Assembly (NCBI GenBank): GCA_000436915.1 | Contig: HF994149.1 | Coordinates: 8,524 to 40,450 of the forward strand | Source: Prevotella sp. CAG:1092 | Lineage (GTDB): Bacteria > Bacteroidota > Bacteroidia > Bacteroidales > Bacteroidaceae | DNA: 31,927 bases | Direction of reading: 5' to 3' | In this document: in pieces, positions 1-5,239 of the stretch | Position numbering within the stretch: position 1 is the stretch's first letter | How the letters are laid out: each line of letters begins with the position of its first letter | Translations under genes and position numbers: made by a program | Notes under the pieces: generated by a model | Seen by the model: the letters and a program-made list of their open reading frames with translations, nothing else | The model's database searches: none | What the model was told of the DNA's origin: nothing

Positions 1-133
1 TCTTCAAGAACTCTGGATCCTTGTAGTCAATATACTTGATACCGCTCTTCTTGAAACGGCAATACTTCTTCTTCTTTGTATCGATAGAAGGAGCAGTCAA
101 ATAACGGATTTCTGAATTGTTCTGTTCTGCCAT
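1..133 (-). CDS. rpsR: 30S ribosomal protein bS18 (N-terminal part)
   Basis: Partial gene running off the left edge; the start ATG is the reverse complement of positions 131-133. The readable N-terminus (MAEQNNSEIRYL, then a KKKKYCRFKKSGIKYIDYKD segment) is the conserved bS18 core that binds 16S rRNA in the small-subunit platform. It begins 3 bases after the stop codon of rpsF, so the two are clearly co-transcribed; bS6 and bS18 form a heterodimer on the ribosome. In this phylum rplI commonly follows, but that would lie outside the window. Confidence 0.95.
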   Translation of the reverse strand, partial: MAEQNNSEIRYLTAPSIDTKKKKYCRFKKSGIKYIDYKDPEFLK

Positions 134-136
134 GGT

Positions 137-481
137 TTAAGCCTCCTCTTTTTTAGCAAGTTTAGCACGACGCTTCTCAGCATACTGAGCAGCATACTTG
201 TCGAGCTTAACAGTCATAAAACGAATAACTTTCTCGTCGCGGCGGAAGCCAGTCTCGAGATTGTTAACAACTGATGGCTCAGCCTTGAATTCAACCAAGC
301 AGTAGAAGCCTGTTGATTTCTTGTCGATAGCATAAGCCATCTTCTTAAGTCCCCAGGTCTCCTCGTTCAAAATTTCAGCACCCTTATCGGTGAGAAGATT
401 CTTGAATTTAGCGACCGTTTCCTTCATCTGTTCATCAGACAAAACGGGAGTCAAAATGAAAACGGTTTCGTATTGATTCAT
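137..481 (-). CDS. rpsF: 30S ribosomal protein bS6
   Basis: A 114-residue protein starting MNQYETVFIL, the classic beginning of bS6, with the family's ferredoxin-like fold sequence (ETWGLKKMAYAIDKKSTGFY, followed by RRDEKVIRFM). The open frame extends two codons further upstream to a TTG, but the ATG at 479-481 matches the family N-terminus and is preferred. The C-terminal tail is short and lysine/alanine/glutamate rich. It partners bS18, encoded 3 bases downstream. A consensus Bacteroidota promoter lies about 45-75 bases upstream of the start. Confidence 0.96.
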   Translation of the reverse strand: MNQYETVFILTPVLSDEQMKETVAKFKNLLTDKGAEILNEETWGLKKMAYAIDKKSTGFYCLVEFKAEPSVVNNLETGFRRDEKVIRFMTVKLDKYAAQYAEKRRAKLAKKEEA

Positions 482-526
482 AATCAATTAAATAATAATT
501 AAATGTTATTTTTGCAAAATGCGGTG

Positions 527-556
527 CAAAGGTACTATTTTTTATTGTAATATCAA
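527..556 (-). promoter_or_regulatory. Promoter of rpsF-rpsR operon
   Basis: Read on the minus strand: a TTG element (554-556), a 19-base gap, then TACCTTTG (527-534), matching the Bacteroidota primary sigma consensus TTTG-N19/20-TAnnTTTG. The bases just downstream (GCACCGCATTT) are identical to those after the tRNA-Cys promoter at 19.27 kb. Confidence 0.75.
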
Positions 557-652
557 CCACCATCATCATCCCGCACCCTAACATTTAACAGCTTTTAATA
601 TATTTCTTACCTTCTCCACCTTCTTTTTCTTCTATTACCCAATTATTTTTCA

Positions 653-660
653 TAATTTTG
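653..660 (+). promoter_or_regulatory. Possible -7 box for the small membrane protein gene
   Basis: TAATTTTG at 653-660 fits TAnnTTTG and lies 35 bases before the start codon at 696. No clear TTTG -33 box is visible at the right distance, only a T-rich run, so this is a moderate call. Confidence 0.45.
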
Positions 661-695
661 CAGCGCAATAGCATTCTAACAACAATACATACAAC

Positions 696-911
696 ATGAA
701 ATATAGTATAAAAGCTAAAGAATGGATAAAGCCACGCCTAAAGAAAATTTGTTTAGGCATGGTATATGTAGGAGCATTGACAGCATTGATATTTAATCAG
801 ACCGGACTATTCGATTTGCGCAGCAACCTACTATCCAGTCTGCCCACCTTATTTATAATAGGTGGAGCCATAGGATACACCATAGCATGCAAGAAAGAAA
901 GCAAATATTAG
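696..911 (+). CDS. Small two-helix membrane protein, function unknown
   Basis: A 71-residue protein I do not recognise. It has a basic N-terminus (about residues 1-18, many Lys/Arg), a hydrophobic helix at about 20-37, a polar linker with a QTGLFDL segment, a second hydrophobic helix at about 48-65, and a charged tail (CKKESKY). By the positive-inside rule both ends should be cytoplasmic. The frame is supported by a -7-like box 35 bases upstream and by the absence of any competing gene. It stands alone between rpsF and the structured RNA at 961. No enzymatic motif is visible. It could be a minor membrane regulator or a chance frame. Confidence 0.55.
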   Translation: MKYSIKAKEWIKPRLKKICLGMVYVGALTALIFNQTGLFDLRSNLLSSLPTLFIIGGAIGYTIACKKESKY

Positions 912-921
912 GGCTGAATAT

Positions 922-952
922 TTTGCAGTTTTGATATTTTGCATTAACTTTG
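922..952 (+). promoter_or_regulatory. Promoter of the 6S-like RNA
   Basis: TTTG (922-925), a 19-base gap, then TAACTTTG (945-952): a full Bacteroidota consensus promoter. The expected start point (about 958-963) coincides with the first base of the long closing helix of the RNA that follows. Confidence 0.75.
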
Positions 953-960
953 CAAATACT

Positions 961-1157
961 TAGGGGTTGTGTCGATTCGATAGGGATACTCATCAAATAA
1001 CATTGAAAACCGATGTTGCATCTTCTACCAATGGCGGGCCACAAAGGGATTTCATATCCCGAGCTGCAAAGTCGGTGGATTACAAAGGAGAGGAGCACTC
1101 AAATCTTTTAGATTCGGAGTTTTCATCACATCATCGCCACGACCCCTTTCTTTTTTT
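961..1157 (+). ncRNA. ssrS: Structured RNA, candidate 6S RNA (or ribE leader)
   Basis: No credible protein lies here, but the transcript predicted from the upstream promoter folds into a rod. A closing helix pairs 962-976 with 1133-1147 (14 of 15 pairs, one G-U). There is a large central bubble, with a possible small hairpin on its 5' side (1001-1015) and one on its 3' side (1102-1114). An 8-bp helix pairs 1018-1026 with 1089-1096 (one bulge), another pairs 1028-1035 with 1071-1078, and a terminal hairpin lies at 1046-1060. A run of seven T follows (1151-1157), as in an intrinsic terminator. About 190 nt, paired ends, central bubble and terminal stem are the hallmarks of 6S RNA, which binds RNA polymerase holoenzyme. 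The alternative is a riboswitch-like leader of riboflavin synthase, 40 bases downstream; it lacks the conserved FMN riboswitch sequences. Pairing is seen; 6S identity is inferred. Confidence 0.55.
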
Positions 1158-1199
1158 ACATATATTATTCTTATATAAACCAACTTTTTATTTCGCATC

Positions 1200-1799
1200 A
1201 TGTTTTCTGGAATAGTAGAAGAAATGGCCACCGTTGTTGGCATTAAGAAGGAGCAGGAGAATATCGACTTCACTTTGAAATGTTCGTTCACCAAAGAGTT
1301 GAAGATTGATCAGAGTGTGGCACACAATGGCGTATGCCTAACTGTTGTCGACATCAACGACGACTGCTATACTGTTACTGCTATGAAGGAAACTCTTGAG
1401 CGTTCAAATCTCGGATTGCTTAAGGTAGGCGACCATGTGAATGTGGAGCGCTCTATGATGATGAACGGCAGATTGGACGGTCACATCGTTCAGGGTCATG
1501 TTGACCAAACAGCCACATGCGTAGACATGAAAGATGCTGATGGTTCTACATACTTCACCTTCGAATACAAGGAAGATCGCGAAATGGCTCGCCGTGGATA
1601 TTTTACAGTCGATAAGGGTTCGGTAACAGTAAATGGTGTTTCGCTAACGGTATGCAACCCTACCAGCAACACCTTCACCGTGGCTATCATCCCTTACACT
1701 CGCGAAAACACCAACTTCTGCGATATCAAGGTTGGAACAATCGTTAACATCGAGTTCGACATCCTCGGCAAATACATTGCTCGTATGCAGCAACTATAA
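1200..1799 (+). CDS. ribE: Riboflavin synthase, alpha subunit
   Basis: Converts two molecules of 6,7-dimethyl-8-ribityllumazine to riboflavin, the last step of the pathway, in the cytoplasm. At 199 residues it has the usual length and the duplicated lumazine-binding architecture. Repeat 1 starts MFSGIVEE and carries HNGVCLTV (42-49) and VNVERS (80-85). GHIVQGHVD (94-102) marks the repeat boundary. Repeat 2 carries NGVSLTV (145-151), YTRENTNF (166-173) and VNIEFD (182-187). The start ATG at 1200 gives the canonical N-terminus. No other riboflavin genes are adjacent. No consensus promoter is visible between the structured RNA and the gene, so it may be expressed by read-through from the RNA promoter at 922-952. 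A strong terminator follows. Confidence 0.95.
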   Translation: MFSGIVEEMATVVGIKKEQENIDFTLKCSFTKELKIDQSVAHNGVCLTVVDINDDCYTVTAMKETLERSNLGLLKVGDHVNVERSMMMNGRLDGHIVQGHVDQTATCVDMKDADGSTYFTFEYKEDREMARRGYFTVDKGSVTVNGVSLTVCNPTSNTFTVAIIPYTRENTNFCDIKVGTIVNIEFDILGKYIARMQQL

Positions 1800-1816
1800 T
1801 AAACTATATATACCCC

Positions 1817-1860
1817 AAGCACCATAATCTTACTCAAATAAGGTTATGGTGCTTTATTTT
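1817..1860 (+). terminator. Intrinsic terminator after ribE
   Basis: AAGCACCATAATCTT pairs with AAGGTTATGGTGCTT across an 8-base loop, followed by a T-rich run at 1853-1860. Confidence 0.85.
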
Positions 1861-1893
1861 ATCAATAACACAACCATCTAAATTTATACAACT

Positions 1894-2439
1894 ATGATTA
1901 TAGAAGAGATTATCAAGTATAATGAGCAATTCGTAGCAAACAAAGGCTACGAGAAGTATCTAACAAGCAAATACCCAGACAAGAAACTTGCCATCCTTTC
2001 GTGCATGGACACTCGTCTGACAGAACTTCTGCCTGCAGCCTTGGGACTAAAGAATGGCGACGCCAAGCTTATCAAGAATGCAGGTGGCCTCGTTATCAGT
2101 CCTTTTGATTCAGCCATGCGTAGCCTTCTTGTCGCAATCTACGAACTTGGCGTAGAGGAAATAATGGTCGTCGCCCACTCCAACTGTGGTGCTTGCCACA
2201 TGAACGGACAGGATATGAAGAAGCTGATGCTAAAGCGTGGCATCCATCAGGATGTCATCGACACCATCGCACTATGCGGCATCGATCTCGACCATTGGCT
2301 CGAAGGATTCCACGACACAGAAGATTCTGTTAGAAACACCATCAACACCATACGCACTCATCCTCTCGTACCAAAGGATGTGAATCTACATGGCTACATC
2401 ATCGACTCACAAACTGGTAAATTGACAGAAGTAAAATAA
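1894..2439 (+). CDS. Beta-class carbonic anhydrase
   Basis: A 181-residue protein interconverting CO2 and bicarbonate. The beta-class zinc site is plain: Cys37 in SCMDTRL with the Asp39/Arg41 dyad, then His95 and Cys98 in AHSNCGAC. The KNAGG segment (61-65) is also typical of the family. It is a compact form, shorter than the plant-type enzymes, as often seen in Bacteroidota and Firmicutes. It is probably monocistronic, with a terminator on its left and a long gap on its right. I give no symbol because several bacterial beta-class clades carry different names. No consensus promoter is evident in the 33 bases between the preceding terminator and the start codon. Confidence 0.9.
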   Translation: MIIEEIIKYNEQFVANKGYEKYLTSKYPDKKLAILSCMDTRLTELLPAALGLKNGDAKLIKNAGGLVISPFDSAMRSLLVAIYELGVEEIMVVAHSNCGACHMNGQDMKKLMLKRGIHQDVIDTIALCGIDLDHWLEGFHDTEDSVRNTINTIRTHPLVPKDVNLHGYIIDSQTGKLTEVK

Positions 2440-2852
2440 AATCAACGCCTTCTTGGCATGTTGCTAATAAAAATGGATATTTTCCCATGACATTTCCATA
2501 GAGTCCACTCTTGGCTCCATAGAAATTTCATGGGGATTATAATTATCACATAGCTAACCTTTGAATTAAATTATATTTGACTGCAATCATATTGACATTT
2601 GACAGAAAGCAAAAATACGTTTGATAGTAAGCAAAGATACATTTGATAGAAAGCACAGATTGCTCGAATCATAGCTTCTGCAACGAGCCAATCCTATTAA
2701 ACCATTGAATGAAAGCAACTTACAGTATCACTACACCTATAAACAACAAATTCTGTTCTAATATTGTTTATTTTTGCAACTATTAAGAAAATCCGTTACA
2801 AGCGCTACCAACATTCACCGTATTCTTAAATGGCTTGCTGGTGTATGAAATG
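2440..2852. other. Gene-free gap with short tandem repeats
   Basis: No convincing gene on either strand. It contains three tandem 22-bp repeats (2596-2661) and a stray -7-like TATTTTTG near 2769-2776 on the plus strand with no gene behind it. A short open stretch ends at the KWLAGV codons around 2828-2846. It forms the left edge of the defence and decay island. Confidence 0.5.
2596..2661. repeat. Three tandem 22-bp imperfect repeats
   Basis: Units 2596-2617, 2618-2639 and 2640-2661 share the pattern YRTTTGAYAGWAAGCAMARATW, with the core TTTGAYAG-AAGCA kept in all three. No gene overlaps them. Three units without unique spacers is not a CRISPR array. Confidence 0.75.
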
Positions 2853-2893
2853 ACAAAACGGATGCTTGACATTACTACTCAAGCATCCGTTTT
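2828..2893. repeat. Direct repeat, copy 1 (left of hicAB)
   Basis: 66 bases nearly identical to 3743-3809: same orientation, a one-base indel and a handful of substitutions. The shared block runs from AAATGGCTT through a hairpin to CATCCGTTTT. The two copies bracket the HicAB module. Confidence 0.85.
2855..2893 (-). terminator. Terminator after hicB
   Basis: AAAACGGATGCTTGA pairs perfectly with TCAAGCATCCGTTTT across a 9-base loop. On the minus strand the stem ends in TTTTG and follows the hicB stop codon by 7 bases. Confidence 0.75.
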
Positions 2894-2900
2894 GCTAAAA

Positions 2901-3320
2901 TTATCCACACATAACTGATTGCAAATCTGATCCTATTTTATGAAGACCATCTACAATACGTTTACGCTGCTGCTCACGTGGTTTCTTCAATCCATTTACA
3001 TAGTGTGATAAAAGACTTTGGTTTATTCCTGAAGCACGACTAATTGCCGCTAGAGAAACGTATGGAGAATATGCCTTCAAAAGAGTAGTTGCATCCAGAT
3101 AGTTATACACAAACTCATAATCTCCGTTCTTCAGCCATTCGGGAACATCTTCTCCATTTTCCACAAGGCCTTCAACATGAAACTCCAAACTATCCTTTGC
3201 CTCCTTTTGCAAAGCTTCAAAGGTTGGGGCAGTAAAAACTACCGCACCTGGTACATTACTACCAAGAGAACCGCCAAAATTCTTGTCGCACCACGCAACA
3301 TTAACAATAATCTTTTCCAT
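2901..3320 (-). CDS. hicB: HicB-family antitoxin with C-terminal HTH
   Basis: 139 residues. The N-terminal half (about 1-75) has the HicB beta-alpha fold: a leading beta strand MEKIIVNVAW, then PGAVVFTAPTFEALQKEA, DSLEFHVEGL and a WLKNGDYEF segment. The C-terminal part (about 88-115, with SLAAISRASGINQSLLSHYV) is a helix-turn-helix that should bind its own promoter. HicB neutralises the HicA RNase and represses the operon. It lies 61 bases downstream of hicA on the same strand, and a terminator follows at once. The toxin-first order and the HTH-bearing HicB are common in Bacteroidota. Confidence 0.87.
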   Translation of the reverse strand: MEKIIVNVAWCDKNFGGSLGSNVPGAVVFTAPTFEALQKEAKDSLEFHVEGLVENGEDVPEWLKNGDYEFVYNYLDATTLLKAYSPYVSLAAISRASGINQSLLSHYVNGLKKPREQQRKRIVDGLHKIGSDLQSVMCG

Positions 3321-3381
3321 AATGTGCTACTTTAAAATCATAATTAATTCAAAAAGCGAATGCACCAAGGCTGTGGAAGTA

Positions 3382-3576
3382 TTACTTCCAACCTGCCTGG
3401 TGCCAGATGCTATTAAGAAGAAATTGATTCAGCACTTCACTTTCCTTACCCCTAATCGTTATGATTCCAGGCTTGGAAGGATGCTTGAATTGTCTATGGT
3501 CGCCTTTTGTCCTTGCCAAATACCAACCATCTTTCTTCAACATCTGCAAAACATCTTTGACTTTGTATTTTTTCAT
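3382..3576 (-). CDS. hicA: HicA-family toxin (mRNA interferase)
   Basis: 64 residues from the ATG at 3574-3576; the open frame continues upstream, but the HicA N-terminus MKKYKVKDVLQMLKKDGW begins here. HicA is a small dsRNA-binding-like RNase that cuts mRNA. The conserved GDHRQFKHP motif holds the catalytic His27, and the C-terminal LNSIWHQAGWK matches the usual ending (SI-QAG-K). A consensus promoter sits 27-58 bases upstream of the start and hicB follows, so the module looks intact. The pair is bracketed by the direct repeats at 2828-2893 and 3743-3809. Confidence 0.87.
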   Translation of the reverse strand: MKKYKVKDVLQMLKKDGWYLARTKGDHRQFKHPSKPGIITIRGKESEVLNQFLLNSIWHQAGWK

Positions 3577-3602
3577 ATCATTGAATGTTTTGATCACGTA
3601 GG

Positions 3603-3634
3603 CAAAGGTATGAATAATAATACTTCTAAGCAAA
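3603..3634 (-). promoter_or_regulatory. Promoter of hicAB
   Basis: On the minus strand: TTTG (3631-3634), 20 bases, TACCTTTG (3603-3610). A perfect match to the Bacteroidota consensus, placed just upstream of the hicA start at 3576. Confidence 0.8.
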
Positions 3635-3654
3635 TACTTTGCGTTAAAAGTATT
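3633..3654. promoter_or_regulatory. Candidate HicB operator (inverted repeat)
   Basis: AATACTTT (3633-3640) and AAAGTATT (3647-3654) form a perfect 8-bp inverted repeat with a 6-base spacer, overlapping the -33 box. Further half-sites occur nearby (AATACTT at 3619-3625). Binding of HicB here would block transcription; this is inferred from position only. Confidence 0.5.
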
Positions 3655-3742
3655 AAAAGTAATACCATATTTAAACGTGAGTTCGACGAATAAGAATAAC
3701 ATTAATTATGCAACAAAAAGAAATCTATGGCTAAAATGTACA

Positions 3743-3809
3743 AAATGGCTTTCTGGATGCATGAAATGATAAAACGGATGCTTGACATTAGTCCTCAAGC
3801 ATCCGTTTT
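3743..3809. repeat. Direct repeat, copy 2 (right of hicAB)
   Basis: 67 bases matching 2828-2893. Its hairpin overlaps the last codons (KRMLED-stop on the minus strand) of the HEPN remnant, so this copy may be the original and the copy beyond hicB the duplicate. Confidence 0.85.
3771..3809 (-). terminator. Terminator at the end of the MNT/HEPN remnant
   Basis: AAAACGGATGCTTGA pairs with TCAAGCATCCGTTTT. The stem overlaps the last coding bases and the stop codon of the HEPN stub on the minus strand. Confidence 0.7.
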
Positions 3810-3919
3810 AAAGACTCTATCATTTCTTGAATTGCCTTTTTCAAAGGTTGCAACTCATTTTCTATAATCCACCAAATCTGATCTGCGTCAACCTCAAAAT
3901 AATGATGAGCTATGATATT
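3788..3919 (-). pseudogene. 5'-truncated HEPN (DUF86-type) toxin remnant
   Basis: Reading the minus strand downstream of the MNT gene gives, in another frame, GWNLCNIIAHHYFEVD, then ADQIWWIIENELQPLKKA and a stop at 3788-3790. This is the C-terminal third of a HEPN-type toxin of the MNT/HEPN family (compare the R-N-I-x-x-H-x-Y-x-x-VD pattern; here the conserved Arg of RxxxxxH is replaced). No start codon precedes it: a stop codon lies two codons upstream in the same frame, and the segment overlaps the end of the MNT gene. A deletion of most of the toxin, with the antitoxin left behind, explains this. It is too short to be active. Confidence 0.65.
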
Positions 3920-4209
3920 GCATAGATTCCATCCCGTTCAATTCTTGATTTAAAGAAAGGATTCATGTTTTTGTGAATACGCACTACATCAACTGAGCAC
4001 TTGAACAAGCCCTCTAAGAATTCTTTCAAGTCGGCCAATAAAAATGGATTAGGAGTTTCTGTTTCTACACAAACATCCAAATCGCTTTGCTCAGTTTGCT
4101 CATTTCGGGATACGGAACCAAAAATACGCAAGGTCTTGATTCCAAAATCTTGAGTAATCTTGGAACTATTTTGCCTAATTATTGCTATATAATCTTGAAC
4201 TGTTCGCAT
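3910..4209 (-). CDS. MNT-type nucleotidyltransferase (orphan antitoxin)
   Basis: 99 residues with the minimal nucleotidyltransferase signature: GSVSRNEQTEQSDLDV at 31-46, i.e. GS followed by the metal-binding D43-x-D45. Proteins of this family act as antitoxins by adenylylating (or sequestering) a HEPN RNase encoded next door. It ends RIERDGIYAIS, close to the normal C-terminus of Bacteroidales relatives, so it appears full length. Its partner is reduced to the stub at 3788-3919. A good promoter lies upstream, so it may still be expressed without a toxin to control. Confidence 0.85.
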   Translation of the reverse strand: MRTVQDYIAIIRQNSSKITQDFGIKTLRIFGSVSRNEQTEQSDLDVCVETETPNPFLLADLKEFLEGLFKCSVDVVRIHKNMNPFFKSRIERDGIYAIS

Positions 4210-4231
4210 AACACTTGTCTTTTAAACAGTA

Positions 4232-4263
4232 CAAATATAAGAAAACATCCGGTATCGTCCAAA
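4232..4263 (-). promoter_or_regulatory. Promoter of the MNT gene
   Basis: On the minus strand: TTTG (4260-4263), 20 bases, TATATTTG (4232-4239), ending 22 bases before the start codon. Confidence 0.75.
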
Positions 4264-4385
4264 CTTTTTGCTATGTTTTTGCAAATTTCCCCACAAAATA
4301 TCATTGTTAGACCCGCTCCGTACCAACTCTTAGTCTCTGCAAAGTTTGCAAGATTTGCTACAAACTATGCAAAGATCAACCAACC

Positions 4386-4913
4386 TTAATAAAGTCTCAA
4401 CTCATTCTTTCCGAAATGGAAGACCGACACCCAAAGGGAATTCATCCACGATTTGTTGATAGCATCAAGCAATACATATTTTTCTACCGAAGCATATATC
4501 GAACTTCCATCTGTCTCCAAAGCTGAGTTCAATGAAAAAGGAATAGAATAGACATTATTGCCATCCGACAGAGGCAGTCTTTGATAACTATCCATCACAT
4601 AGGTATTTTCTTGAATCTTTCGGATTATAGGCATAGCCACACTTAGTATCTGCTCTACATGAGCATAATACTCTTTCCAAAAGCTGTCATTACAATCACC
4701 GCACAATTCTTTCAAAACCGCATCGGCCTATTTTGAATCTTTCAATATTCTATTTTTTATTCCATAAATTTCATTTCTAAAAGAATCTATACTATCGTCA
4801 CATAAGTTCGAATATTTTCGGCTATCCATTTCTTCTTGAACACAATTACGCTGGGCAATATAAAAGAAATCACAAATTTCCTTTGAAGTTATTTCACTTA
4901 ACTTTCTCAGGTG
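4386..4913 (-). pseudogene. Decayed SecA-like gene fragment
   Basis: A 109-codon open stretch (4386-4715) continues upstream in the same frame through a TAG at 4728-4730 to about 4913. The combined translation follows the C-terminal part of SecA. SRKYSNLCDDSIDSFRNEIY resembles the SecA segment IRKxLLEYDDVMNxQRxxIY; PIIRKIQENTYVM, the LPLSDGNNVYSI segment and VEKYVLLDAINKSWMNSL resemble the wing/scaffold region (compare SFEKSILLHTIDDAWKENL in Bacteroidales SecA). It has no ATPase motor motifs, an in-frame stop, and is cut off at a perfect 18-bp inverted repeat. It is therefore a remnant of a divergent or accessory SecA-like gene. The assignment is from recalled family sequence, not a search. 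Confidence 0.5.
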
Positions 4914-4938
4914 ATATGAACACCTGAGAAAGTTAAGT
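4896..4938. repeat. Perfect 18-bp inverted repeat
   Basis: ACTTAACTTTCTCAGGTG (4896-4913), a 7-base loop, then its exact complement (4921-4938). The left arm lies in the frame of the SecA-like remnant and marks its truncated 5' end. No T-run follows on the plus strand, so it is not a classical terminator. Confidence 0.9.
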
Positions 4939-4994
4939 TACTAAAATAATCGCAAATCTCACAGCGTTTATGCGAAATTGTGATGTTTTATAAT

Positions 4995-5002
4995 TATCTT
5001 TG
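4995..5002 (+). promoter_or_regulatory. Promoter (-7 box) of the XRE/YhcG pair
   Basis: TATCTTTG fits the consensus 22 bases before the XRE start codon; a weak -33 lies near 4968-4981. A 5-bp inverted repeat (TCGCA at 4951-4955, TGCGA at 4972-4976) covers the -33 area and could be an operator for the regulator. Confidence 0.5.
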
Positions 5003-5023
5003 CATTCTAATTTGCATCAGAAT

Positions 5024-5235
5024 ATGGCAAATAAAGAATTAAACAGGCTAAAAGTTGTTCCTCTGAAAAGAAGAAAACAAACAAATGGCTTGGTGAACAA
5101 CTGGGAAAGGATAAAACAACCATATCAAAATGGTGTACTAATACTTGTCAGCCAGATTTGGGCAATCTTATGAAGATGGCCAAACTGCTTGAAGTGGAAG
5201 TGACAGACCTTCTCAGACAAGATAATATAGACTGA
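5024..5235 (+). pseudogene. XRE-family HTH regulator, frameshifted
   Basis: Frame 1 from the ATG at 5024 gives MANKELNRLKVV; the next frame then gives SEKKKTNKWLGEQLGKDKTT, continuing ISKWCTNTCQPDLGNLMK and ending EVTDLLRQDNID at 5235. Together these form a normal ~70-residue XRE/Cro-type regulator of a kind often found beside YhcG and restriction genes in Bacteroidales. One base appears to be missing at about 5059-5060 (GTTGTTCC, where one more base would restore the frame). The second frame has no start codon of its own before the HTH. Either the gene is inactivated or the base is a sequencing or assembly error. It ends 4 bases before the YhcG start, so the two were an operon. Confidence 0.75.
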
Positions 5236-5239
5236 TAAA

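Noticed and set aside
961..1200. FMN riboswitch upstream of riboflavin synthase
   Set aside because: The conserved FMN aptamer sequences (GGGCAGGGTGAAATTCCC-like and the GGCGGT segment in context) are absent and the fold is a rod, not a multi-branched junction.
967..1294. Open frames on both strands overlapping the structured RNA
   Set aside because: No family resemblance, no promoter or start context, and the region is better explained by RNA base pairing.
2596..2661. CRISPR array
   Set aside because: Only three 22-bp units directly abutting, no unique spacers and no cas genes.
3283..3693. 136-residue plus-strand frame across hicA/hicB
   Set aside because: Antisense shadow of hicA and its promoter; the minus strand encodes recognisable HicA and HicB.
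4087..4389. 100-residue plus-strand frame
   Set aside because: Antisense to the MNT gene and its promoter, with no family resemblance.
5024..5235. Programmed frameshift in the XRE gene
   Set aside because: No slippery heptamer at the junction and no downstream structure; a plain one-base loss (or sequencing error) is simpler.
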